Below are positions 55,208 through 63,919 of a stretch of 64,000 bases of DNA, one piece after another. The notes under the pieces were generated by a model that saw only the letters and a list, made by a program, of their open reading frames with translations, searched no databases and was not told the origin of the DNA. Made by a program: the position numbers and the translations under genes. This DNA is from Nitrospira sp. (lineage in GTDB: Bacteria > Nitrospirota > Nitrospiria > Nitrospirales > Nitrospiraceae). The stretch's first letter is position 1; each line of letters starts with the position of its first letter. Location of the stretch: NCBI GenBank assembly GCA_020697375.1, contig JAJFBJ010000008.1, positions 10,064-74,063 on the forward strand, given 5' to 3'.

Positions 55208-55250
55208 GACGTTCCTCCGCCGTTCTGGTCCATACGGTACTGTTCCTCCG

Positions 55251-55694
55251 TCATGCCGTACAAGTCACCGGACCAGCCGTTCCATTTCCTTTCGGCACGC
55301 AACAGCCGGTATTGGCAAGCGGCCCGGTCACGTCCAACTGCTCGTGGACGGTAAACACCTCCCACGCGTTGCCGTCGGGATCGGTGAACCAGAGCTTATC
55401 CTGCCGCGCGAAGCAACAGGCAATATTCTCTTCAACCTTCTCCAGGATGCCGCGTTCTTGTAGCCTCTGCTTCCAAACCGCGATCTCATCGGTCGATGAG
55501 ACTTCAATTCCCAAATGGTCCACCGAGCTGATCTTCCCGGTAGACGACACCAACGAAAAGTTCAGCGCCGGTTCGGCCAAATCGAATTTGGCATAATCCG
55601 TCGTCTGCTTTTGGGGCGGTACCCCGAACACTTTTTCATAGAACGCGACCGACTGAGGCACATGGCGCACATCGAGGGATAGATGGGGTCTCAT
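55251..55694 (-). CDS. ArsI/CadI family metalloenzyme (glyoxalase fold)
   Basis: A 147-residue vicinal-oxygen-chelate protein. Possible metal ligands are His4, His60 (VDHLG) and Glu112 (WEVF). The vicinal Cys93-Cys94 pair in NIACCFARQDKLWFTDPDGN matches the substrate-binding thiols of ArsI, a C-As lyase for organoarsenicals; CadI is the cadmium-induced relative. A second CC occurs near the C-terminus (NTGCC). The ATG at 55694 begins the conserved MRPHLSLDV segment. It lies upstream of the SigZ-like gene on the same strand. Confidence 0.85.
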   Translation of the reverse strand: MRPHLSLDVRHVPQSVAFYEKVFGVPPQKQTTDYAKFDLAEPALNFSLVSSTGKISSVDHLGIEVSSTDEIAVWKQRLQERGILEKVEENIACCFARQDKLWFTDPDGNAWEVFTVHEQLDVTGPLANTGCCVPKGNGTAGPVTCTA

Positions 55695-55956
55695 GGCAGG
55701 TCTCCTTTCAAGAGCGGAGGCGGGAGATTCCGCCTTCACCTCTATAGACGGAGGTCGCTGGAAAAGGACGCAACGGGAGGAGATGCCGGGAAAGTAGCCC
55801 TACAACCTGTTGTGGAGGACCGATCGAGCGGCGTGACACATCCTCGCCGCGCGTGTGGCGCACGTAAAGACGAGATCCGTCTTTACCCACTCGGCATGAC
55901 TGCCCGTCCTGGAGACTGGCTCATGGATTCGCGAGATGCAGGTCGTCACTAGCCCG

Positions 55957-56793
55957 CTACATCCCGATGGTCTCCAACCGTTGGAGGTCTTCCGGGGCAA
56001 TCGTGAACTGATCGGCCCGCAGGTCTTCTTTCATGTGCTGCTGGTCGGTCGTGCCGGTCAACGGCAGCATGCCGACCTGCATCGCGAACCGAAAGACGAG
56101 TTGCGCCAATCCCATGCCATATTTGGCAGCCATCCCCCGCACTTCGGGATCGCCGAATACCTCCCGGTTGGCGGTCAGCAACGAGAAGCCTTGATAGATG
56201 ATGTGATGGCTGCGGCAGATCGCCCGTACTTCGCGATCCCAGCCCAGCGACGCATAACAGCGATTCTGCACCACCATCGGCCTGTGTGCCGCCCGCTCAC
56301 AGAGCAGCGTGAGCTGTTCTGCCGACACGTTGCTGATGCCGATCATCTTGGCTTTTCCGGATTCATAGAGGCGTTCGATCGCGGCCCAGATTTCCCAATC
56401 TTCTGCCGCCAGCCCACGCCGGTAGTAGGGACCGTGCAACACATAGGAATCCACGTAGTCGGTATGGAGATGCGCCAGCGAACTTTCGAACGACTGTTTC
56501 ACTTGGGTCGTCAGATCGGCTTGCGCATCATAAGGGGTGCGATGGTCCTGGCCGTTGACGGAGGTGAATTTGGTTTGGAGGAACAGACGGTCTCGCGGCG
56601 TTCCCTGTTTGGCGAGCTCCACGAGGGCCTCTCCGACCAATGCCTCCTGGTAATGGATCAATTGATTGGCCGTATCGATTGCCATGAATCCTGCCGTCAC
56701 GGCCTGTTGCACCAAGCGGGTCGTCGCCTCTTTTTTCCAGGCCGTCCCGTACATGAACGGGGGAATGGACACCTGATTGTAGGCGGTCAACAT
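55957..56793 (-). CDS. Aldo/keto reductase
   Basis: A 278-residue AKR (TIM barrel): IPPFMYGTAWK, AIDTANQLIHYQEALVG (catalytic Asp and Tyr region), LQTKFT (Lys) and YVLHGPY (His), then IGISNVS and PMVVQNRCYAS. It reduces aldehydes or ketones with NADPH. The ATG at 56793 begins the domain; 11 codons upstream are also open. A 260-base gap upstream to the ArsI gene has nothing recognised. Confidence 0.9.
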   Translation of the reverse strand: MLTAYNQVSIPPFMYGTAWKKEATTRLVQQAVTAGFMAIDTANQLIHYQEALVGEALVELAKQGTPRDRLFLQTKFTSVNGQDHRTPYDAQADLTTQVKQSFESSLAHLHTDYVDSYVLHGPYYRRGLAAEDWEIWAAIERLYESGKAKMIGISNVSAEQLTLLCERAAHRPMVVQNRCYASLGWDREVRAICRSHHIIYQGFSLLTANREVFGDPEVRGMAAKYGMGLAQLVFRFAMQVGMLPLTGTTDQQHMKEDLRADQFTIAPEDLQRLETIGM

Positions 56794-56908
56794 GACAACA
56801 ATCCCTCCATGCCATACCATACACACATCGCCACCGCGGTCTCAATATTCCAAATGTCTCGTATTATTGATAGAGTCCCGGTCACATTCAGCGAGGAGCA
56901 CAGAGTAT

Positions 56909-57223
56909 ATGGACGCAGAGCAGACGAATCAGGCAGTGGAACTGAGACTCACCTACCGATACATCAAGGCACATCCCTGGACCGTGCAGGCCATCAGCGG
57001 TTTCCTCTCGGCCTATTTCATGGAGAAACCCGGCTTTTCCGTGCGGCGGCATTTCGACGAACTCGAATCCGGCATGCACGTGTGGCAGTGCGACATTCCA
57101 CCCAACATGAAAATCTCCGTGCTTTTGCGGCGCCTGCAAGCGGATATCCCTCCCTGCCGCCACATACAACCGGCCATCGAGCAGCCTGCCGTCGCGCAAT
57201 ATGTGATCGACTGCCCGGAGTGA
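56909..57223 (+). CDS. Conserved hypothetical protein, 104 aa
   Basis: A small soluble protein with a Tyr/Trp-containing N-terminus (LRLTYRYIKAHPWTVQAISGF), SVRRHFDELESGMHVWQCDIPPN, and a cysteine pair in the C-terminal half. I do not recognise a family. GGAG lies about 10 bases before the ATG. It diverges from the aldo/keto reductase gene. From its stop to 57507 I see no other gene. Confidence 0.65.
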   Translation: MDAEQTNQAVELRLTYRYIKAHPWTVQAISGFLSAYFMEKPGFSVRRHFDELESGMHVWQCDIPPNMKISVLLRRLQADIPPCRHIQPAIEQPAVAQYVIDCPE

Positions 57224-57507
57224 GCGGGCCGCCGGGATGCGTTGCAATCGGTAGGGCCGCGCCCTTTTGCTTCGAGCCCTGGGCGCAAGAAAGAAGCGAC
57301 GGATCAAAACAGCGTGATCGAGGCGAGGCTCAACGCGCGTAGTGGACGATGACGATCCAAAAACCGGTGGGACAACTTGTTTCGTCCTTCCCTGAACAGG
57401 TTTGTGAAGTACCGACGCCTCAGAGGTGAAGGCGACCGTCATCAAGATCAGTCGAAACTCCAGCCGTACGTGACTCGAGAGTCTTGCTCAACTGCGTCTA
57501 GCCGCCA

Positions 57508-57900
57508 TCATCCTCCTGCGAATACCGGCCGGAATCCAGCCTTGCTCAGAATGAGGGCCACTTCCTTGCGCTTGTCACCTTGAATTTCGATCCGTCCTTC
57601 TTTCACCGTGCCTCCTGTGCCACAGGCCTTTTGCATCTCTTTGGCCAATTGCTCCTCCTCTGCCTGGCCAATGCCGGTAAAGCCTGTGACGACCGTCACC
57701 GTCTTGCCGCCGCGATGCGCCGTCTGGCGGATGATATCCACTCTGCCGCGGTTCTTCTGCCGTTCCGGTTGCGCCGCATCCGGCCGATCAGTTTTGTCTC
57801 GATGCGAAGCAGGCGGCAACTCCACATGCTTCAACGCCGCGAAGGGACTGGGCCAGCGGATCGGCTCACCATCAGTGGGAATGCGTTTGCGCTCCTTCAT
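57508..57900 (-). CDS. yciH: eIF1/SUI1-family translation initiation factor (YciH)
   Basis: A 130-residue protein with a C-terminal SUI1 domain: RGGKTVTVVTGFTGIGQAEEEQLAKEMQKACGTGGTVKEGRIEIQGDKRKEV, the bacterial YciH form of eIF1. The N-terminal ~55 residues are charged and disordered. YciH affects start-codon fidelity and stress translation in E. coli. GGAG lies 8 bases before the ATG. Confidence 0.92.
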   Translation of the reverse strand: MKERKRIPTDGEPIRWPSPFAALKHVELPPASHRDKTDRPDAAQPERQKNRGRVDIIRQTAHRGGKTVTVVTGFTGIGQAEEEQLAKEMQKACGTGGTVKEGRIEIQGDKRKEVALILSKAGFRPVFAGG

Positions 57901-58046
57901 ACCTTCACGCTCCTGCCATCAACGATGAACCGTCGGCCATCCCATTGGATCTATCCTCTGATCTTCGTCGTCATGCCGGTCCACGCCGGCGATGTGGAGA
58001 TCTCTTTAGTGATGGCGGCATGTAGCCAGCGATTCTCGGCTCGGTG

Positions 58047-60359
58047 TTACTTTCTTGCTATCCCCGCCTCGGCAAAGCTGCTTTCGATCATGAACCGCAG
58101 ATCGCTCGCCACGGTGGCCGGATCCACGTTCGGCCCGATCTCGATCCAGTAGTGCATCGTGAACACCAGCGCGTGCTCGCTGAAGTCCTCGAAGAGCACA
58201 TAGGGTTCGGGGTCCTTAAGAATCAGCCCGTGCCGGCCGGCCAGCTCGACAAGCTTGTCCTTCACGCCCCTGGCATCGGACCCCGTCGCGACCGCAATCC
58301 GAAGAGAGTATCGTTTTCTATAACTGGAATAGGTCCAGTTGGTCAGATTCCGCTCGAGCAGATTGCTGTTCGGGATGAGGGTTTCCACTCCGTTCACGTC
58401 CCGGATCGTCGAGGATCGTAGTCCGATCGTGGTGACCATTCCCTTGATACTGTCCACTTCAATGACATCGCCGACCCGAAGCGGACGCTCCATCAACAGC
58501 AGCAGCCCGCTGATGACGTTCTTCAGCAGATTTTGAGTGCCGAACCCCACCCCGATGGCCAGGGCGCCGCCAAGAAAAGCAAAGGCGGTGATCGGAATCT
58601 TGACGGACATCAACGTGGCGATGACGAGCAGTAAAAACAGAACGGCTAAGGCCCACTGGCGAATGATATTGGCGACGTTGGGATCGACCTGGAGCCGGGT
58701 AATGGCCTGACGCTCCGCGAATCGAGCCAACATCCTCGCGAGCCAATAACCGACCATCAGGATCGCTATCGCGGTCAGCACCTTCCCAACCGTGACGCTT
58801 CGACGCCCGGTAATGGTTTTACCATCCACCTCGACCGTATCTTCGGCGGTGAATAATTCGACGTTCCAGGTAGTCGACAACAACAGCAAGGCCGACGCTC
58901 CCCATTCCTTCAGCCGGGCGACCATCGATCTGGCCTGCTCCCGCTGGTCGAATTCCGCCTGCCTGTTTTCCATCAAACTCAACAATGAATCCGCCCGCTG
59001 CAGCATCCGTCGATAGAGATCTTCCCGCTCACGATACGCGCTCAGCATATCGTTCAGGTGCTGCGAACCGGCGGAGTCAGAGACCTCTGCGAGGCGCTGA
59101 TCAACATCACTGATCTGGCTGCCTACCATCACCAATTGTTGCAAGCCGTACTCTTTCCATTCCTGAATCTGCTTGGCCGCAGAAGCGAGCTTCGACGAGG
59201 CTTCTCGTTCCTCCGCGACCGAGAGGGTGCCCTGCGCGGTGGCAAAGCGAACTTCCCAGAGATGCCGCTCTTGCCCAAGTCCGTTCAGCATTTGCCGCAG
59301 GAGGTCCACGCGCAAATCGGCATTGTCGAATTGCAGGCGTTTCACTTCGACGAGATCGGTGAGGCGAGACAACCGGTCCGATTTGGGACGGCCCGATTGT
59401 GATGCAGGAGCTGCCGCATTGGCCGCAGCCAATTTGCCTTCCTCGGCAGCAACCGCTTGTCGCTGCCGTGATTGTTCAGCCACGGCTCGATCCATCTCGG
59501 ACATCAGCGCCTGACGCTCGTCATCCAGCCGCTTTTTTATTTTGTCATACTCCTGTTGCGTGAATTCGACCTGCTGTTCGGCCACGGAGAGTTGGCGATC
59601 GAGCAAGGCGGTCCGGTGGCGAGCCTCGGTCAATTCTTCCTTCATCTGCGCCTTGTCGGCCTCCAACATGCCGGCTCGCGCGGCTTCCACCCGCTCGTGC
59701 AATTGAGCAAGATCGCGGTCCCATGTGAGGGCTTCCCGCTTGGCCGGATCCTCTACCCCTTCGAGCCGTTCCGAAAGCTGCCTGACTCGTTCTTGTGAGG
59801 CTTTGAGGTTGCGCTGCGTGTCATCGGCCAAGCTCTCGGCCATGCTGAGTCTGGTTTGGATGCCCTGCGCCGTGAGCCTCTTGGAGCGCGCCGAATCGCG
59901 CAGCTCATCGACCTTGAGAACTGGTGACGGCGGCGGCTTGTGAGATCCATCCCATTCCTTGCTTTGACGTTCGGCCTGCCGGACACGCTGCCGCATCTGC
60001 TCCAAGTTCTTCAACGCATCGAGGTGCTGCTCATAAATTTGCACCAACTGTTGCAGCAGCGAGCGGCGTTCTATCACCCGGACGTCCGACTTGTCCGAAG
60101 GCGCGCCTTTCCGCATGGTCTCGGGGGAATCGATCTGATTCAATTCTTTTTCAGCGGCTGCGCGTTTACTCTGGAGATCAGCGACGGCGGCGTCCGGGCC
60201 AGCCCCTTCCGCCGGAGGCTGGGCAGGGTTCCCGGAAAGAGCCTCAAGCGCGGATCGAACGCCCTTTTCCACGGGCGAACCCTGTGCCTGCGCGAAGGCA
60301 TCGTGGCATTGGAACAGGCCAATGAAGAACCAGATGATGATGGTGGGGATCATGGGCAC
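58047..60359 (-). CDS. MscK/KefA-like mechanosensitive channel
   Basis: A 770-residue protein. A signal peptide (MIPTIIIWFFIGLFQ...AFAQA) leads to a long periplasmic coiled-coil domain (~40-480) rich in Glu, Arg and Gln. The MscS domain follows: TM helices (~510-600), the pore helix AFLGGALAIGVGFGTQNLLKNVISGLLLLMERPLRVGD, and GLRSSTIRDVNGVETLIPNSNLL of the cytoplasmic vestibule. It gates in response to membrane tension. The GTG at 60359 follows GGAGGT by 8 bases and gives the signal peptide directly, which makes it the preferred start over earlier in-frame ATGs. Confidence 0.9.
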   Translation of the reverse strand: MPMIPTIIIWFFIGLFQCHDAFAQAQGSPVEKGVRSALEALSGNPAQPPAEGAGPDAAVADLQSKRAAAEKELNQIDSPETMRKGAPSDKSDVRVIERRSLLQQLVQIYEQHLDALKNLEQMRQRVRQAERQSKEWDGSHKPPPSPVLKVDELRDSARSKRLTAQGIQTRLSMAESLADDTQRNLKASQERVRQLSERLEGVEDPAKREALTWDRDLAQLHERVEAARAGMLEADKAQMKEELTEARHRTALLDRQLSVAEQQVEFTQQEYDKIKKRLDDERQALMSEMDRAVAEQSRQRQAVAAEEGKLAAANAAAPASQSGRPKSDRLSRLTDLVEVKRLQFDNADLRVDLLRQMLNGLGQERHLWEVRFATAQGTLSVAEEREASSKLASAAKQIQEWKEYGLQQLVMVGSQISDVDQRLAEVSDSAGSQHLNDMLSAYREREDLYRRMLQRADSLLSLMENRQAEFDQREQARSMVARLKEWGASALLLLSTTWNVELFTAEDTVEVDGKTITGRRSVTVGKVLTAIAILMVGYWLARMLARFAERQAITRLQVDPNVANIIRQWALAVLFLLLVIATLMSVKIPITAFAFLGGALAIGVGFGTQNLLKNVISGLLLLMERPLRVGDVIEVDSIKGMVTTIGLRSSTIRDVNGVETLIPNSNLLERNLTNWTYSSYRKRYSLRIAVATGSDARGVKDKLVELAGRHGLILKDPEPYVLFEDFSEHALVFTMHYWIEIGPNVDPATVASDLRFMIESSFAEAGIARK

Positions 60360-60530
60360 GAACGTACACCTCCCGCTGTCGTGAAACATCCTGATCCATA
60401 TGTACAGAGCCGTGGGGGATAGTACAAGCCGGATGACCGAGTGAAGGGAAATCAGGCCTCGGCCGAGACTGTGGCATGGAAAGCAATGGAACCTGCGCCG
60501 GACGCAGAAGCTCAGGCCGTTTCGATCCGG

Positions 60531-60653
60531 CAGGATGCTCAAAAAGGCCGTTCAGCAAGGCCGCAGCGAGTGAAAGGCCGAGGCGTACCCTCGGGGTACG
60601 TTGAGCCTGTGAGCGATGCGAGAACGCCGCTGGCGGACTTTTTCAGCATCCTG
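60531..60653. repeat. Dispersed palindromic repeat, copy B
   Basis: CAGGATGCTCAAAAAGG (60531) and GGACTTTTTCAGCATCCTG (ending 60653) are inverted ends with two mismatches. The interior reads CAGCAAGGCCGCAGCGAG and AGGCGTACCCTCGGGGTACG (itself a hairpin). Bases 60595-60624 match copy C in reverse complement with one mismatch in 30. It lies between the mscK-like and VF530 genes. Confidence 0.75.
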
Positions 60654-60664
60654 TTGAGGCTCGA

Positions 60665-60895
60665 TCATTCGAGCTCCGCGATATACATCCCTTCGACCCG
60701 TTCGCGGGCCCAGGGCGTCTTGCGAAGAAACGTGAGACTGGATTTCACGCTCGGGTTGTTCAGGAAGCAGCGGACCGGAAGACGACGCCCGAGCTCGATC
60801 CACCCATGGCGGTCGACCAATGTGGTCACGATGGTCTCCAGCGTGACGCCGTGCAAGGGATCGCGGGGATGGGCAGTGGGAGGTGGCTGAGTCAC
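60665..60895 (-). CDS. VF530 family (DUF2132) DNA-binding-like protein
   Basis: A 76-residue protein matching VF530: DPLHGVTLETIVTTLVDRHGWIELGRR and CFLNNPSVKSSLTFLRKTPWARERVEGMYI. VF530 members have a winged-helix-like fold and unknown role. Start is GTG at 60895. Repeat copy B lies directly after its stop. Confidence 0.88.
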   Translation of the reverse strand: MTQPPPTAHPRDPLHGVTLETIVTTLVDRHGWIELGRRLPVRCFLNNPSVKSSLTFLRKTPWARERVEGMYIAELE

Positions 60896-60940
60896 GTGGT
60901 CAGTTTGTGGTGGAAGATCGTTGTTCGTGGCTCAACAAAA

Positions 60941-61079
60941 TTACAGGCTAGCAAGTATGTCGGCAGATTCGACTAGGATCAACGAAGGTGATCGCATGAA
61001 GAATGGAATCGCGGGCGATAAAGTCTTCGATGTCCTGAAGATCTTTTCCGGCGGTCAGCGACCAGCGGACTTGCGCCAT
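60941..61079 (-). pseudogene. ParE/RelE-type toxin remnant, frameshifted and truncated
   Basis: An ATG at 61079 reads MAQVRWSLTAGKDLQDIEDFIARD-SILHAITFVD, the N-terminal half of a ParE-type toxin, then leaves frame and stops at 60948. Shifting frame after that point gives LVESADILASL and a TAA at 60941. Even rejoined it has only ~46 residues against ~95 for a full toxin, and the catalytic C-terminal half is absent. It overlaps the antitoxin frame by 25 bases, the usual order. The toxin cannot be active. Confidence 0.7.
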
Positions 61080-61255
61080 CGGGCGATTCTTTCTTTCAAC
61101 TCTTGATGCGTGAGGACCCGTCCCTCCGCCACGTCCTGAAAGCCTTTTTCTACCTGCTGCTTAAAGAATAATTCTTCCATGATTACGTCGGCAATCACAT
61201 CTTCAGGCAGTTTCTTGATCAGCTCTAGCGCCTCGGCTTTTGTTCGAGCAACTGA
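61055..61255 (-). pseudogene. Antitoxin remnant lacking a start codon
   Basis: A 66-codon frame reads RTKAEALELIKKLPEDVIAD, MEELFFKQQVEKGFQDVAEG and LTHQELKERIARW, an addiction-module antitoxin of the kind paired with ParE toxins. It begins directly after the TAG stop of the upstream 84-codon gene in the same frame, with no ATG, GTG or TTG before its first conserved residues. Only a GTG at codon 20 could start it, giving a truncated protein. It is probably decayed. Confidence 0.6.
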
Positions 61256-61510
61256 CTAACTACCACGTCTTTTCGCCTGCTGTTTCAGGAGACTCCTGAG
61301 GCGAGCCATGCTTACAGGTTGCCCTTCAAAATCCATGGACTGGATCACGTGTTTGAGAATTGCCTTGCGGTGAAGGGCCGCCACCTTCTCCGGCGTGGCG
61401 TACTTTTTCCTCCAGGCACGTAACTTCGCATCCGCTTTAGCAGGATCTGTAGGTGGATGGCTCGCCTTCTTCATCGGTGACATTTTTTCAGGAAGTGAGA
61501 TCGGAGACAA
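61256..61510 (-). CDS. Hypothetical small basic protein, 84 aa
   Basis: A Lys/Arg-rich protein (KADAKLRAWRKKYATPEKVAALHRKAILKHVIQSM) with a C-terminal QPVSMARLRSLLKQQAKRR, with no recognised family. Starts at 61510, 61483 and 61474 are possible. Only the TAG stop separates it from the antitoxin-like frame, so read-through would fuse the two. The region upstream (61511-61750) is more AT-rich than the rest of the window and holds no gene. Confidence 0.5.
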   Translation of the reverse strand: MSPISLPEKMSPMKKASHPPTDPAKADAKLRAWRKKYATPEKVAALHRKAILKHVIQSMDFEGQPVSMARLRSLLKQQAKRRGS

Positions 61511-61757
61511 CCGTCGCCAGGGTTCGACGCAGCATACCGAAGGCTTGCACGATTGCGATCCCCTTCATTTGGCCTTAAAGCTCACAATCCAGACTGTCAA
61601 TATACTGTTCAAACTAGCAGAGACCGGGATGGTTTACTTGGCATGCCCCAATCAATGTATACGCCGCTATATCCCAACAGCTTTAGAAATATCCTGTCCA
61701 AAAAGTTGACCAGAAAGAAATATTCATGTGTTAGCTTCTGGCGTGAGAGCAGATGAT

Positions 61758-62245
61758 TCAGGAAGTTTGCGATCGTGGGCGCGCGACATACAAGGAAGCC
61801 GGTGAGGCAAACCGCTGCCTGAGGGCAGCCACCACCGCTTCATCACCGGCTGCCGGCAGCACTGTTTCTGCAACCGAATGGCCGGAGCGAATCGCGATAC
61901 GGCCGCAGACGATCAGCAATAGGATCGCAGGGACCCAATTCTGCCAGGCGTCCAATTCCCATCCATAGGGCGTGTAAAGTAGGTGCTGTTGAAGGGCCAG
62001 AAATATTGGATCGGCCAATCCGTCCCGCTGCCGAGAAGATCGCACAGGAGATGGAGATGGAAAGCGCCCAGGCTGAGCCACCACACCTTGATGCGATTCT
62101 TTGCCCGGCAGGAAAAGAGCAGTCCGATAAGGAGGCAGGCGAACAAGCCATGGGTCAACGCATGGTGCCAACGCCCATAGGCTTCCGCGCCTGCCAGAAT
62201 CGACAATCCGTCAAGATCCGCCGTGACTCCCGCCCACGCGATCAA
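61758..62245 (-). pseudogene. YdjM/DUF457-like membrane hydrolase, frameshifted
   Basis: Reading from about 62245: WAGVTADLDGLSILAGAEAYGRWHHALTHGLFACLL then GAFHLHLLCDLLGSGTDWPIQYFWPFNSTYF, the HHxxTH and HLxxD pattern of the YdjM/DUF457 family. Near 61995 the frame changes, and the next frame continues YTPYGWELDAWQNWVPAILLLIVCGR and RIAIRSGHSVAETVLP to a stop at 61758. A one-base deletion near 61995 explains the split. The 5' part beyond 62245 lacks a plausible start, so the gene may also be truncated there. Confidence 0.6.
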
Positions 62246-62668
62246 CCGCCGGTCACCTTTTGACCCCCACCTAACGCCGGCAGGCCAGAACGTGCCGTAT
62301 TCACTCGGGCGAGGGCCTTCCGAGGCCGCGCGTTGGTGAGCACAGCAGCCCCGCGTACCCAGATTCCGCTATTCACCCTATCCGCTGCCTCGGAGAAGGG
62401 GCCAGGTTGTCTTACTGCGCGCAGCCTTCTTATCCACCCACCCGGGGCGCGCCGAGACGAGCCCTGACCCAGGCGAGCACTGTTTCATCGTGCGCGTTCT
62501 GCGAGCAAGAAGGATGGCTTGGCCGGTCCGGTATGCTTCCAGCAGCCGTCGAGACTAGGAAATTCCTAGGGCCGATATGCCTTATCTTCCCGCCTAGGCG
62601 TGATCCGGTCTCCTGTGCTATAGATTCACCGCGGTTCGCGTCAGAAACCTGGGAACAACATTAGCCGG
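62246..62668. other. Gene-free stretch, nothing recognised
   Basis: I see no supported coding region, repeat or RNA between the YdjM/DUF457-like remnant and the antiporter gene. The antiporter promoter probably lies in its right-hand part. Confidence 0.6.
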
Positions 62669-63919
62669 ATGTCCTCTTCACTCGATTCGCTGTTCATCAT
62701 TTTTTCCGGCCTCATCATCCTCAGCATCCTGACCATTAAACTGTCCAGTCGATTCGGTATCCCTTCCCTGGTCCTCTTCCTCGGTATCGGCATGGCGGCC
62801 GGGTCCGACGGCTTCGGGGGAATCTATTTTGACAATCCCGCCATGGTCCAGTCGCTGGGCGTCATCGCGCTCACCTTGATCCTGTTCGCGGGAGGGCTGG
62901 AAACGGAGTGGACCGGGGTGCGCCCCGTTTTATGGAAGGGCTTGTCTCTCTCCACGATCGGCGTCTTGATCACTGCGCTACTCGTGGGCCTTTTTGCCTC
63001 CTGGATTTCGGAGTTCTCTTTCCTGGAAGGCCTACTCCTGGGCGCGATCGTGTCGTCTACCGATGCCGCCGCCGTCTTCATGGTCTTGCGAAGCAGGACG
63101 GCCAACCTCCCACGGCCATTGGCGCGCCTGCTCGAACTGGAATCCGGCAGCAACGATCCGATGGCGGTGGTGCTCACGATTGCCCTGATCCACCTGCTGA
63201 CCGACCCCAGCACCTCGATCGGAGAGCTTGCCTTCTTCTTTGTGATGCAGATGGTGGTCGGGGGGGCGCTGGGCGTTGCGATGGGAGAGATCATCCGACG
63301 CACGTTCAACGTGCTTAACCTGGATCTGGAAGGGATTTATCCGGTCCTGTCCGTCGCGCTGGTATTGCTGACCTATGGAATCACCGCATCCCTGAACGGC
63401 AGTGGATTTCTAGCGGCCTACTTGGCCGGAGTGATCGTGCGGAGACGGCCCTTCACCCACCAGCAGAGCCTGTTGCGTTTCCACGATGGGATGGCCTGGC
63501 TGATGCAGATCACCATGTTCCTGATGCTGGGATTGCAGGTGTTTCCGGGACGGCTCCTTCCGATTGCCTGGGTCGGTCTGCTGATCTCCCTGTTCCTTAT
63601 CGTCGTCGCCCGCCCAATCAGCGTCTATACGGCCTTGGCCTTTTCTCATATGCCCTATCGGGAACAGACGCTTCTGGCATGGATGGGACTCAGGGGATCC
63701 GTGCCGATCATCCTGGCCACCTTTCCGCTCTTGGCCGGTATCCAACAGGCTGATATGATTTTTCATCTGGTATTTTTTATCGCGCTCACCTCCGTCGCGC
63801 TCCAAGGCCCGCCCCTCCCGTTTATTACCCGTCTCTTGAAGCTTGAGCCTCCGCCCTCTGAAGAAGTCCAATACCGGCTGCAACTCGATCCGCGCGAAGC
63901 GTCCAAAACCACGTTGTAG
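62669..63919 (+). CDS. CPA1-type cation/proton antiporter (NhaP2/CvrA-like)
   Basis: A 416-residue polytopic protein with ~12 helices: SLVLFLGIGMAAGSDG, LILFAGGLETEW, GAIVSSTDAAAVFMVLRS and ELESGSNDPMAVVLTI, where the ND pair is the ion-binding site of CPA1 antiporters. The C-terminal half has WMGLRGSVPIILATFPLLAG. NhaP2/CvrA members exchange potassium or sodium for protons, but this one lacks the long cytoplasmic tail (TrkA-C/CorC) of NhaP2. Confidence 0.92.
   Translation: MSSSLDSLFIIFSGLIILSILTIKLSSRFGIPSLVLFLGIGMAAGSDGFGGIYFDNPAMVQSLGVIALTLILFAGGLETEWTGVRPVLWKGLSLSTIGVLITALLVGLFASWISEFSFLEGLLLGAIVSSTDAAAVFMVLRSRTANLPRPLARLLELESGSNDPMAVVLTIALIHLLTDPSTSIGELAFFFVMQMVVGGALGVAMGEIIRRTFNVLNLDLEGIYPVLSVALVLLTYGITASLNGSGFLAAYLAGVIVRRRPFTHQQSLLRFHDGMAWLMQITMFLMLGLQVFPGRLLPIAWVGLLISLFLIVVARPISVYTALAFSHMPYREQTLLAWMGLRGSVPIILATFPLLAGIQQADMIFHLVFFIALTSVALQGPPLPFITRLLKLEPPPSEEVQYRLQLDPREASKTTL

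Noticed and set aside
55936..57342. A 468-codon forward frame over the aldo/keto reductase gene.
   Set aside because: The reverse strand encodes a complete AKR with Asp, Tyr, Lys and His motifs; the forward frame is shadow sequence.
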